Part shown: positions 19,226 to 29,880 of the stretch, in pieces
Numbering within the stretch: position 1 is the stretch's first letter
Layout of the letters: each line of letters opens with the position of its first letter
Source: Apostichopus japonicus
Lineage: Eukaryota; Echinodermata; Holothuroidea; Aspidochirotida; Stichopodidae
Length of the DNA stretch: 64,000 bases
Assembly: GCF_037975245.1 (NCBI RefSeq)
Contig: NC_092572.1
Coordinates: 5,731,001 to 5,795,000 of the forward strand
Direction: 5' to 3'
The notes under the pieces: generated by a model
Told to the model about the DNA's origin: nothing
Seen by the model: the letters and a program-made list of their open reading frames with translations, nothing else
Databases searched by the model: none
Position numbers and translations under genes: made by a program

Positions 19226-19332
19226 AAGAATATACCGGGCTCTTTACTGTTGGCACGAGTGCTTTACTGGTAATTGCCATGATGATTATTAATATTACCT
19301 GTGTAATTACTTTTTTTTATCTATCAGAGGAG
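19226..19332 (+). pseudogene. Transmembrane exon of receptor fragment
   Basis: Strong pyrimidine tract and CAG acceptor, GTATGT donor. It encodes EEYTGLFTVGTS followed by a hydrophobic helix and then LSEE. It is open throughout. Confidence 0.6.
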
Positions 19333-20133
19333 GTATGTATACTTACTTCAGTTATACGGAAATAATAAGGTTATTAATCGCGGGTTTCTTTAAGTGTATT
19401 GCATCGTAACTAGTCGTAGGGATAATATTACTTAATTATATTTGCATCGTAATTTGTCAATCACGATGGAACAGAAAAATAACTCATAATGCGTACACTG
19501 CATATATACAGATTTAAAGTGAAGCTGACCCGTATGTTAATTCCATTTTCTCTGCTAAACTTGAGTTAAAAAGCACTCAACTATGTAACATCAAACTAAT
19601 TTAAAACGAAATTGGGGAAAACCCCTCCCCTACCCCACACCCGAAATACATGAGCAAATTCTTTGGTAGTTATTGTCAAAGAAATGCAAAAAATGTATAA
19701 CCTTTTGTTATCTGACAATACTAACAATCGTTTTTTGTTATTATATCGTTTTATTAGTTTGAAATTAATGCTGCCAGCAATCACGTCAACGATGATAGTA
19801 TACGCGCTAACAGTCAATGGCGGCGAAGGGAGGTTTTTAAGTACAAACATCGAGAGTAATCAGGCATGTGACTTTGATTTCAGTCGGTAAACTACAGTGT
19901 GACCACGAATTCAGCATTTGAATGACTGAAAAGGGCACATTTGAATAATTTTCTCTTCTTTCAACAAAAAGGCCCATATTGTCTTTGCAAAATGGGCATA
20001 TTTTTACTACAAATATGGGAGGAGGGTACTTTCTGTTAGCGAACAAGGCACATGTTATTTATGTTCAAATGACACCTCATGGTATTTAACCAAACTGCAC
20101 AGAGCGTATATTATCCTTTTATTTTCCGCTGCC
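19333..20133. other. Sequence between receptor fragment and LINE tail
   Basis: No kinase exon or other coding signal was recognised. Confidence 0.4.
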
Positions 20134-20600
20134 CTGGTAATAGATTAGATTAGATCAAATTTATTAAACCACGAGGGTCATTGCATGCTCGTATTAAACA
20201 GGATATGAGATACAAACATTAAAATAGGAAAACATTAAACGTAGAGTATCAAACGATTGTAAGAATATGAAAACATAAGACATTTTAAAACATGCAGTAA
20301 AACAATAAAGCTCAGGACAATTGCAAGAGAGTACAGTCGGAACAGAAGAAACAGCCAAACGAGATCTAACGTTGAAAGTCTTCATTATAAAGTTTGCTGC
20401 ATTGTGGAATGAATGAGGAAGAATGTCGATTCGTATGAAACGTTGGTAGCCGCAACCTTCTACTTCTAGGTATAACCGCTCTAATGTATAGCCTAGTAGA
20501 TTGATTAGCCATATGGCTGTGCTGTATAAGTGACATTCCGTTGTCAGCTTGCAACGCTTTACTTCAATGTTTTATTAAAAGTTCTTCGACGCCTAAAGCA
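20134..20600 (-). mobile_element. 5'-truncated LINE, 3' end (CR1/Jockey-like)
   Basis: On the minus strand an open frame (20554-20366) encodes the typical tail of a LINE reverse-transcriptase protein, RLRLPTFHTNR and SFIPQCSKLYNE. A 3' UTR follows and ends in ...TTTAATAAATTTGATC with TAATC repeats near 20140-20165, a LINE-type tail. The 5' part is missing. The clade is a guess. Confidence 0.6.
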
Positions 20601-20816
20601 ATTGTAATAACCTCATCTGCAACCATGAATGTACCTACTCGTTAATGAAAAGAAAATGGGATCATGAATGTGACTCAGCTTTTCGATAACGGCGATGGAC
20701 TTTCACGTTGCACAATTTGTAATTATTCAATCACAGTTAGCTGAATGTATTACAAAATGTATTACAAAACGATTAGTTATAATTTCCATGTCGGTTCTCT
20801 ATTAGAAAACTTGACA

Positions 20817-20820
20817 TATT
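20817..20820. repeat. Target-site duplication TATT, left copy
   Basis: TATT directly precedes the TGTAG end and is repeated at 25475-25478, directly after CTACA. Four bases are weak evidence alone but sit exactly at both ends. Confidence 0.65.
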
Positions 20821-20991
20821 TGTAGTGCATCCCACAGGGAGCCATGTGTTGGTTGCACATCTGTCCCTTTCGGCGTTCGTTGCTGTACCCATTGTCACAT
20901 TATCATTACAACGAACACGAAACAAATATTACGCTCTTTAGAAATGTAGAGTTTATTGCTGAAGATGTCGCTTTTTAAGAAGTAATTGAGG
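20821..20991 (+). repeat. Left terminal inverted repeat, 171 bp
   Basis: By eye it is identical over its whole length to the reverse complement of 25304-25474. The match stops sharply after AATTGAGG. Confidence 0.92.
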
Positions 20992-21153
20992 AAAGTTACC
21001 TGAAGGTGCTGCACCGTCCTTTTTGTTACGTAATATAATATAATCTCGACCATGCTATGTGAGAAAAGAAGTAATAAACCCCTCAGCCACCAGAACAAGC
21101 GGTGGTAGAAATCAGCACTCTCTCCTGCCTATTTATTCCTGCGTATCCTCACA
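20821..21153 (+). repeat. LTR-like left segment
   Basis: Begins TG and ends CA (TATCCTCACA). It contains AATAAA near 21072 and is followed two bases later by a primer-site-like sequence, so it has the layout of a 333-bp 5' LTR whose first half is also the inverted end. I found no direct copy at the 3' end. Confidence 0.6.
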
Positions 21154-21155
21154 AA

Positions 21156-21172
21156 TGGTGTCAGAAGTGGGA
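21156..21172 (+). promoter_or_regulatory. Candidate tRNA primer-binding site
   Basis: TGGTGTCAGAAGTGGGA begins with TGG, the complement of a tRNA CCA end, two bases after the LTR-like segment. This is the usual place and shape of a metazoan gypsy primer site. The matching tRNA was not identified. Confidence 0.6.
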
Positions 21173-21220
21173 TACATGCAGAACAAATAAGGCATCAACG
21201 AGATAAAGGGCGGTGGCAGT

Positions 21221-22155
21221 ATGTCGTCCAGGGCACTTAAGGACCTCCAGAAGCAGTTGGATGGGCTGGCGGCGGAACTGGCTAGAGCAAAGGTGGGAAA
21301 ACCAGATGCGCAACCTAATACGGTATACGTTTTGCCCAGTGAAAGGAAGCTGCGTACTTTCACCGGGACTGATGGCCTGCCAGTGATGACCTTGGTGGAG
21401 GACATCCGTACAGCATTGAAGTTGAGAAGGTTGCAAGGGACCGATGCAACTGAATTTGTCATGACGTACCTAGCCGGAGCTGCCAGGCAAGAAATTAGGC
21501 CTCAGCCAGATAAAGTGTCCTCCGATGCAGATGCCATCCTCCGTACACTCTGTGAGACCTTTGGAGAACGGAGGAGTCAAGGTTCGGTGATGCGGGAAAT
21601 CTGTAGTAGTGTGCAGAAAGATGGTGAAACTGTATCTGAGTTTGCTTTCAGATTGATGGCTCGCGCAGATGAATTTGCAAAGATCCCTAGCGCCCCCAAA
21701 CCTGAAACTGCCATCAAAGAACAGTTTCGGGACGGATTGTTAGATGGAGTGCTGAGACGGGAGTTGAAGAGGCTCATGAAAGAATATAAAGGAATAACCT
21801 TCATTAAATTAAGGGACTTGATTTGGCAGAAGAGGAAAGCGATTTCGTACCGAGGCGTACTCGACGAGCAGCTGTTAATAGTACTGAAGCTGCTACTCAC
21901 CAACTTTCTGCTGTGGTAGAGAAACTTGCCAGCACTGTCCAGACCCAGGCTGATATCATGGAAGCTATTAGGGTGCAGCAAGGAGAGATCGTTTCACGAC
22001 TAGAAAGACTGGAGAGAGAGGGTCAACGGTATAAAGGTAGGGGGCGGCCCAGACCTGACAGGAAAGACATAGAATGCAGACGTTGTCACCAGATGGGGCA
22101 TTATGCATCAGAATGCCAGAGCCCAACTCCAATTAATGTGCCATCGGGAAACTAA
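21221..22155 (+). pseudogene. gag of the mobile unit (one frameshift)
   Basis: From ATG at 21221 a capsid-like protein runs to about 21822, where the reading moves to another frame beginning LAEEESDFV. That frame ends with a coiled-coil-like stretch, a basic patch and an intact CCHC knuckle (CRRCHQMGHYASEC) before the TAA near 22153. I see no slippery heptamer at the switch, so a mutation or sequencing error is more likely than programmed frameshifting. Confidence 0.75.
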
Positions 22156-22169
22156 GCTCGCCCAGTTCC

Positions 22170-23390
22170 GTGAGCCAGGTACTGGGTGGTCCAGTTAAAG
22201 AGCAACAGGGCTCACAGGGAGTGGAGATTGTAAGTGCATGCCAAACCACGACGGTTCTTGTAAATGGAAAGACGGTCAAAGCAGTTCTGGATACAGGTTC
22301 TAAGGTTACTATCCTATCAAAGAGGTGTTTTTATGATCTGTTTGGCGATACACCCTTAGAACACATCAATTGGCTCAAGATCAGCTCTGCCGATGACGTC
22401 GAAATGCCCTACTTAGGCTATTTTGAAGCTGACATTCAGCTTGGGAAACAAATCATAGTTGGCAGGGGAATTCTGGTTTTGGCAGCGGACAGAGACCCGC
22501 CCATGCTGGTTGGACTAAATGTCATCAAGGATATGGACCCAGCTTACCTTGTTCAGGAGTTAGGTCTCTCGACAGATACACCAAAAGCCAAACCCCAACC
22601 AAATATTCAAGGACTGGTGAGAGTCTGCGGGACTAGAGTTATCGTGCCACCTGAGTCTGTTAAAGTTATATCAGTCTCCTGTCCTTTTGTGCATGGTTCT
22701 GATGAGGTTGTGGTGGAGCCACTAACCCAATTGCCTAAGGGTATATTTGTTGGATCAACGTTAAACCGGACTGGTAGGAAATTGAATCTGCAGGTACTGA
22801 ATCTCACTAAAGAAAATGTTGTTTTACAGCCCCGAACGCCTCTGGGAAAGCTGGCAGTCCCATCTGTTATTCATGATGACGCACTATCTGTCACAAAAGT
22901 AAAGTCGAGTGTGCAGCATGTACATGTTTCAGTTGATACTGCACAGAGAGAGCCCTGCTGGAAAGTTCCTCTCCCTGATAGCCTGACAGAAGATCAAAGA
23001 AACAAAGCTGTTGACCTTCTACGGAGATATGCTGAGATATTTGCTTCATCAGATGATGACCTGGGCAATGCAGAAGGTGTCTCCCACAAGATACCTCTCA
23101 CCGATGAAGTACCTGTCAGACAACCATTCCGTCGTATTCCACCGTCCCAATGGGAAGAAGTAAGGGAACACATTCGGAAATTGTTAGACAAGGGAGTAAT
23201 TAGACCACGTACCAGCCCTTATGCCTCTCCGATTGTTCTAGTACGGAAAACAGATGGTAGCCTTCGAATGTGTGTTGACTACCGGAAACTCAATCAGAAA
23301 ACAATTAAAGACGCCTACCCCATCCCAAGGATAGAGGATTCAATCGACGCACTGCATGGGTCTCAGTGGTTTTCTGCTATTGACCTCCTT
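22170..23390 (+). pseudogene. Protease plus N-terminal reverse transcriptase, truncated
   Basis: An aspartic protease with VLDTGSKVTIL at about residues 38-48, then linker, then RT fingers (KGVIRPRTSPYASPIVLV, LRMCVDYRKLNQKTIKD) up to WFSAIDL near 23385. There the RT stops: the palm with the YxDD motif, the thumb and RNase H are absent, and the next bases belong to the integrase in another frame. The deletion junction lies at about 23385-23400. Confidence 0.85.
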
Positions 23391-23399
23391 CCGGGTACC

Positions 23400-24588
23400 A
23401 TCAGGTTGCCATGGCAGAGACCGACATGATGTAATAGCATACTGCGAAGGATGCGATCGGTGTGTTCGTGCTAAGAACCAACCAAAGATCCGAGAACCGT
23501 TAAGAAGTATTGTGGCCAACAAACCAAATGACATAGTGGCAGTTGATTTTACTCTCTTGGAGCGGGATACAGCGGGTAAGGAAAATGTACTCATCATCAC
23601 GGATATATTTTCCAAATTCACGCAGGCAATACCAACAAAAGACCAAACTGCACAGACCACCGCTAAGAAGCTCGCCCAACATTGGTTTTTACTCTTTGGG
23701 GCCCCTCGTCGATTGCACTCTGACCAAGGAAGGAATTTTGAATCGGCATTAATTCAACAGTTATGTCAGATTCATAGCATAACCAAAACAAGAACTACCC
23801 CTTATTACCCAGAGGGTAATGGCCAAGCAGAAAGGTTTAACAGAACTCTACATAATCTGTTAAAAACACTTCCACCCTCCAAGAAAAGACGCTGGTCTGA
23901 GTATTTACCAGAAGTACTGTACGCTTACAACTGTACCCCTCATGCCTTAACTGGGTTTTCACCGTTTTATCTGATGTATGGCAGGGAACCTATTTTACCT
24001 GTAGATTTCTTGTTGAGTCAACCCCACTCTCAAACCTCAGATTCAGTAGATGAGTGGATTTTCAAACATAACGAAGCTCTCCAGATGGCCCACAAGAAAG
24101 CAGGGGAGACTCTAAAACATCAGGCTGCAGCACGTAAACGACTCTTTGACAAACGTGCTGAGGAAAAGCCACTGAAAGTGGGTACCAACGTATACACCAA
24201 AAACCACCCCCGGGGAAGACACAAGATTGCAGATGAGTGGGGAGCTGATGTCTATAAGGTTCTATCCCGTCCAAACGACAACTCTGTGTACGAAATTCAG
24301 CTCGCCGATGGCTCTGGTCCAAACAAAATGGTTCACAGGAGGGAAATATGTCCTTGTCCATCACCCAGTCAACCAGTTCCACTACTCCATGGAAATCTTC
24401 CTAACAACACCGACGCTAGAGATATGTCCTTGCCTCGACTGACGTTTCCAACATCATACCTAAGTGACAGTTCTGACGATTCTTCTCTTTATTCATCCGA
24501 TGACGAGCAACCACGACTGCGTCGTAGCTGTAGAGTGAACCGGGGGCAACATACAAATCCGTACAACGTCCCTAAAAGTGTTAAGTAA
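23400..24588 (+). CDS. Gypsy-type integrase with GPY/F-like tail (5' end deleted)
   Basis: The open frame starts inside the zinc-binding domain (the CC half, CEGCDRCVRAK, is left; the HH half is gone). The catalytic core is complete: Asp in DIVAVDFTLL, Asp in LHSDQGRNF, Glu in NGQAERFNRTLH. A C-terminal DEWGADVYKVL...VHRREICP resembles the GPY/F module, followed by an acidic tail. It would integrate DNA ends. No own start codon is evident, so expression would need the upstream frame. Confidence 0.82.
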
Positions 24589-25303
24589 ACATAGTTCTAG
24601 TCAGAGTTTCCTTATTGTTTTTGGCTTTGCTGACAAGATATCCTATTGTTTTTGAAGTCGTAAGTTGTGTTGCATTTTGGCAGCATTATTTATCATCTGT
24701 ATTATCAATACTTTTATTTCATGTTGATAATTTCACCTTGCATCGTATTGAACTGCCTATCATATTGTTGTGTACTGTGGCAATTCAAATTTGAGTTTTA
24801 TACTTACAAGTTAAGCTCACTAGTTGGTAGCTTAGTACAGTTGTTTTACGGCATTCGTTGTGATAACACATATATTCAACGATAACATGGGCGCAGCCAT
24901 CTTGTTTGTTATGAGAGGGCGCTGTATCGGAATATAGTACGAAAATACTTTATACACACTTAGTAATTCACCGTAAGGCACGCTTAGCCTAGACAATGAA
25001 ACACACGAATAACACGATTCTCTCGAATACAACAATAACAAGGCATGTGAACTTATAATAACATATTTTTAAAAGTACAGAACTTACTAAGCCCTTGAAA
25101 ATACTCAAAATGAACTTGAATACCATCGTGATGCATTCTCGAAACAATAAACCTAGGCCTAATACACAATATCACGATAGGCTAACCCACGCTGAGAATA
25201 GGTCCACGTTGTACAACTAAAATACAATTTGTCAGTCACAAACTCACTTATACTTCCCTATACTAACATGAGCAAAAGCTTAAATATAATATACATATAA
25301 TTA
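24589..25303. other. Non-coding right part of the mobile unit
   Basis: Contains CATGGGCGCAGCCATCTTG and GAGAGGGCGCTGTA near 24888-24930, shared-looking repeat words, but no copy of the left LTR interior and no polypurine tract that I can see. Confidence 0.45.
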
Positions 25304-25474
25304 CCTCAATTACTTCTTAAAAAGCGACATCTTCAGCAATAAACTCTACATTTCTAAAGAGCGTAATATTTGTTTCGTGTTCGTTGTAATGATAATGTGA
25401 CAATGGGTACAGCAACGAACGCCGAAAGGGACAGATGTGCAACCAACACATGGCTCCCTGTGGGATGCACTACA
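25304..25474 (-). repeat. Right terminal inverted repeat, 171 bp
   Basis: Reverse complement of the left end, with no mismatch seen. The next four bases, TATT, repeat the four bases before the left end. Confidence 0.92.
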
Positions 25475-25478
25475 TATT
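25475..25478. repeat. Target-site duplication TATT, right copy
   Basis: Matches 20817-20820 exactly, at the outer edge of the right inverted repeat. Confidence 0.65.
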
Positions 25479-26047
25479 ACATTATTTTATGTCTGGAATA
25501 TATTAATTAAATAATATGGAGAGAGAAAATAATTTCTTAAATAATTTTAGATGATTAACAGCTATGTTACATGTTAAGATGTCATCATTGTCTGATTGAT
25601 GTTGTCACATGTTACGATTACAAGGCTCTGTGCCAGTCAATTAAAGGGCAAGAGCAAATATGCTTGCAAAAGTAAATTTCGTTATATACTTAAAATGTAA
25701 AATGAGGACTGTTACACGGGGCCCGACTAGCCCAATACCCTAATTTATATGAACACGATAGGGCACTTACCATAAAGCGAATTTATACATAACGTAATGG
25801 CTTTCTGTTTCTCATAGACAAAGTCAAATTCGCACATTACAACATGTATCGGTCTAACCTATGCAAAATTATAGTTTATACTGTACACCCGCGCTGCGCA
25901 GCTATGTGATTTTTTTTTCATTCATTGAGCTAATATTATTCTACTTTCATTGCTATTTCAAGGACTTGCACTTCAATGATCGTGGTTGTGGATATTTCAG
26001 GTAAACCAACACTTCGCTAAAATTATGTTTATTGTATATTACATTAA
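25479..26047. other. Right flank of mobile unit
   Basis: AT-rich. No gene recognised. Confidence 0.4.
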
Positions 26048-26361
26048 GTTTCACATAACTGTCACTTCCCGATTGACTCTTGTGGAGGACTTTGAATTTG
26101 ACATGGTACTTTTCATGAGTTTACAATATTTCAATGCACTACCACCAGGTGGTCTAAGAAGGAGAAATTCAGATGTGTTTGATATCTTTATTTATGTTTA
26201 ATAGGTTTCACACAATTATTACTTCCCGATCAACTCATGTGGAGAACTTTAAATTTGCCAGGATATTTTCCACGATTATACAATAGTTCAATGCTCTACC
26301 ACTAGGTGGTCTAAGAAGGAGAAATTCAGATTGGTTTGTTATCTTTATTTATATTTTATAG
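26048..26361. repeat. Tandem duplication, 2 x 157 bp
   Basis: Copies 26048-26204 and 26205-26361 both begin GTTTCACA and share CTTCCCGAT, CTACCAC, AGGTGGTCTAAGAAGGAGAA, then end in TTTATTTATxTTxTA. They have equal length and about 80% similarity by eye. Confidence 0.9.
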
Positions 26362-28390
26362 GTTTCACCTATTTTATAGTTTTTCAGAGTTTTGTGTTAT
26401 CGTTACGTATGCACGAGTCATTCAACCGCATAATATGAAGCATTTCAAAACATTTATGAAAGGAAAGATAAATGTTACAATGAAACAGAACTTGTCACGA
26501 AATACTCAGAATGTTGTTACTAATCGATACAAAGGCTTTGGAGGAAATTATTCCAAGGGTAGTTGAAGCCATCTAAAGATGCACAGACATTAGAAAAGAA
26601 TTGCCACTGTTATTTCAGATTCATCATATAGCAGTAGCTTTCGATATAATTGAAAAAAATGCATCTTTAGTTTTACTTATGCATTTCCTCAATTAACATA
26701 CTCATCATGGTTACTGAATGGCATTACCAAGTATCACCCCTGTAAATGGATGGACCTTAGATATTTAAAGGTAAAAGCTGACACAAATACGACAACGTTT
26801 GGTCGAAACAAAATTTGAGAAATTTCATAATTATCATAATTATTCATAATTAATTTCGCTAAGAAAAACAAGTACGTGCTTGTTAGTTGTGTGGTAAAGA
26901 GTTACGTCAACGCTATATAATTGCTGTTTCGCTTACTGCAATTGAGAAGAGCGTCGTAAGTTAGTGTGTCAATAGCAGTTTGATTAAAAGTGCTAGAATG
27001 TTATGTGTAGGTCGGGCATTCCTTCTGCTAATAATATAATAAGCCTACTTAAGTCTTTACGTGATTGGTTTACCCAGTCACGTCAAGACATGAAAGCAAA
27101 ACAATTGTTTTAAACAGGGAATATTTTTAATTTATTAAACTAAGATTCCTATTTTATTGAGGTAACTTCAAGAGAAATCTTCGCTGCAGTTACATTATTT
27201 TGTCAACCATCTACATATAAAACTTATATTGTATACATTGCTGGTCAGCGACTAGTCTGTTGTTATTGGAGCACATGAGAAACCAAAACTGATATCAATG
27301 TACAATAAAGGTTTGATGAGTTTTCGGCCAATTATTAATATATTTTTTAGTTAAGAGGGACCTTTATACCAACAATTTCTTTTACAACAAAATGGCACGA
27401 TTTGATACAACAAAAGTGCACTTCTCATTTATGAAAACTGGAACCTTTGAGGTCTCTTTAATATAAGCCTGATGGGGAATGTGCCCCTCTCGTCAATCCC
27501 TCCCCACACCCCTGACTTTACAAACTCAGTCTAATGTATACTAGTTTATACATGATTAACGTTAGGTCTAACACTTAATATGTGTAGAGTCGTCGGAAGA
27601 CAGGTCGAGCCCTACCATCCCTCCCCCTCTCGAGAATTGAAAACAAACTGCAAGTATATAGCTTTATCAGCTTTTTATTCAAATCCAATCATAAACATGT
27701 TCTGAGGTCGTCAAATAAAATAGTGTGATACAATACGCCCATCCCACTATCATTAACCGTCGAAGTATTTACGAGAAAGTTGTTCCCTGTGTGGTGTGTG
27801 TTCTCTTTCACCCTCTGAAAGAAGCTGGAAAGACAGAAAAAAAAACAGTTAAATATCTTACTTGATTATCGGTGTTATTAAATGATAAGAAATAGGTATA
27901 ACATCTATCACATAAGCCTATAAATGTAGTCCAAAAGGCACATACTAAATAGGAACTTCCCTTGTATTATTCAATAATAACGCAGGTCATAACCTCTAAG
28001 AGACATGAGTAACATATTTATACATCAATAAAGGGAGGGGTGAAGTATATTCATTGAGTGAAGTATTTGTACTAGTTTATAAATATTTACTACTGCATAG
28101 ATTTTAAATGTGAACTTTTCTCGTTTAGTCGATACTTACTGGTCAGTCCTGTATTGTAACAATAATACATAGGATGATCCTTAAAAATTGAGTCTCCAAA
28201 GCGTATGACTCCTCCCTCATTGGTCTGACACCATTGCACGGCTTCTAATGGTTAAAGTACAATTATCAATAATAAATAGGAATCACCAAATAAAAATCAT
28301 TACATTGGATACAAAAATATAATGTAACACAATAATGATAATTTGAACATTTTCTTTTTGTTTTGTTTGGTGGAGAGAGTTCGAATGGAG
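26362..28390. other. Intergenic sequence
   Basis: No gene recognised on either strand. Confidence 0.4.
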
Positions 28391-28404
28391 GTGGGAGTAC
28401 ACAT

Positions 28405-28815
28405 GGCTTCACTGTTAAAAAAAATCCGTAATTTGACGGTAAAAGTACTGGCAGCCAGGACGCCGGTGCTATTCTGTAAAATAACAGTTTTTCGAACGTA
28501 ACGAAATTAAACGGTAATACCGTACAGTTATTTAACGGTTTGTACATTACGCCGTAGTGCTGTAGTTTTACGGCAATCGTACAGTTTTAGCATTGTTTTT
28601 AACAGGGAAATACAACTTCATTTTACGGGTGTACCGTTATTTGACGGGCCAAAAATCACGGTGTAATACAGTAATTAAACTGCAAAATAACGCTGTGAAC
28701 AGTAATTTAACAGGGGAAATATGTTATTTAACGGTTACTTAACCGTAACGTTATATAACGGTGAAGGGACTGGCAGCCAGGACGCCGGTGCAAATTCTGT
28801 AAAATAACAAACAAC
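28405..28815. repeat. ACGGTAAAA / CTGGCAGCCAGGACGCCGGTG repeat pair
   Basis: 'ACTGGCAGCCAGGACGCCGGTG' occurs at about 28448 and 28769, each followed by ATTCTGTAAAATAACA. In between are many ACGGT/ACCGT inverted words and CTGTTAAAA/TTTTAACAG. This looks like a non-autonomous DNA transposon with internal symmetry. Confidence 0.65.
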
Positions 28816-29880
28816 TAACCCACTGTAAATTAACGGTATAGGTATAACCACAACACACAGTAGAATACACCTACACGAATGAAACTGTTTTTACTTCAAT
28901 TTTTGTTTATTAACTTCTTTATTAACGACAGTACTATTAACGATAGTAATGTTATCTTTTTATAAATAAAGGATACAAGTTATATTTTGCTTGACTGTAA
29001 CTGTAACTTCTAAACATATGACAATACTTTCTTGTTACAGAAATGACCATAAAAACACATACACTAGTTATTTTCAAATTATTTCCTCTCAAAACTTACA
29101 TCCTACCTTTACCTAACTGCACAACAGGCTTTTTCAATTAATGCTCTGCAGCTAAACTTTGACAATTGTTAAAAATGTCCACTACTACTACAACTATAAG
29201 CAAAATCATGTCACATGCAATTACATATACAATCAAGACCTTTAAACAATTGTATACCTATCACAATCAAAACATATTAATCATTCTAATGAGGCAAATG
29301 AATATAATCATACAGTTACAAATACGTCCCTTTTAGCACAAAAGATAATAACAAATAAATGAAGGAACAAACAATAAATGCTATAACATACTGTTATTTG
29401 TCTTCAATTAAGTAACCTACTCATCATGAAACTATAAAACAATGAAACCCCCACTTATTCAGAAGTTTCTGTTAGATGAAATATGAAAAAGAAATATTAA
29501 GAAAAGTGTTATTAAATCCTTTAATGGCTTTCACACATTGCAAAGTTGAACAGATCTAAAGGAGAAAAATCTATTTAACTTCATCGGGGGTGGTGGGGTG
29601 ATACACATGTAATATATTAGGGAGCAATCCCTCTGTGCAGGTGTGGTTTTACTGCACTTCTTTTAGGTCCCTTCTGTTATAGTACACAACAAGGTAACAA
29701 TTCTATTATGAGCACAACCGCAGACTACTGCAACACAGGAAAAAGAAGGGGAAAAAATAAAACAGCTAGAGCATTCTCCTTACAATATCTGAAGATGTCA
29801 AATTACACCATAATTGCTAAAACTATATCAAGCATCATAAAATTTTCCTAAACTATCTCAACAAGAAAGACAGCAAATGT
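28816..29880. other. AT-rich sequence without recognisable genes
   Basis: Nothing assignable seen. Confidence 0.4.

Larger units (their letters stand above)
17014..19332 (+). pseudogene. Decayed Ig-domain receptor fragment (two Ig-like exons plus TM exon)
   Basis: Exon 17014-17250 (GTCCAG acceptor, GTATGT donor, phase 1-1) encodes an Ig-like half-domain with ICICKATG and a later AILC. Exon 18198-18441 (TCTACAG acceptor, GTATGT donor) encodes LTCICANASPS...AYGCRRC but carries an in-frame TAA at 18335-18337. Exon 19226-19332 (TTTTTCTCAG acceptor, GTATGT donor) encodes a transmembrane helix (LLVIAMMIINITCVITFFYL). No kinase exon follows before the LINE and the mobile unit at 20.1-25.5 kb. The architecture (phase-1 entry, Ig then TM) resembles the receptor gene at the left edge, so this may be a broken paralogue. 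An intact gene with misread exon limits is possible but less likely given the stop. Confidence 0.55.
20821..25474 (+). mobile_element. Gypsy-derived mobile unit with 171-bp inverted ends and no complete RT
   Basis: A unit of 4654 bp starting TGTAGTGCATCCC and ending with its inverse, GGGATGCACTACA. TATT stands immediately outside on each side. Inside, in order, are a 333-bp LTR-like segment, a primer-site-like sequence, gag with a CCHC knuckle, an aspartic protease, the first part of RT, then directly an integrase with its D, D and E residues. The RT core and RNase H are missing. There is no direct-repeat LTR on the right; instead the right end is the inverted copy of the first 171 bp. TGTNR ends, a 4-bp duplication and a gypsy-like integrase are what is known of Ginger-type DNA transposons, so this may be a retrotransposon-to-DNA-transposon chimera. 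It may also be a rearranged LTR element. Confidence 0.8.

Noticed and set aside
21815-21830. Programmed -1 frameshift in gag
   Set aside because: No slippery heptamer or clear downstream structure at the frame switch; a simple indel explains it.
20821-25474. Polinton/Maverick interpretation of the inverted-repeat unit
   Set aside because: The protein set is gag-protease-RT fragment-integrase of gypsy type, with no polymerase B, ATPase or capsid genes, and the size is far too small.
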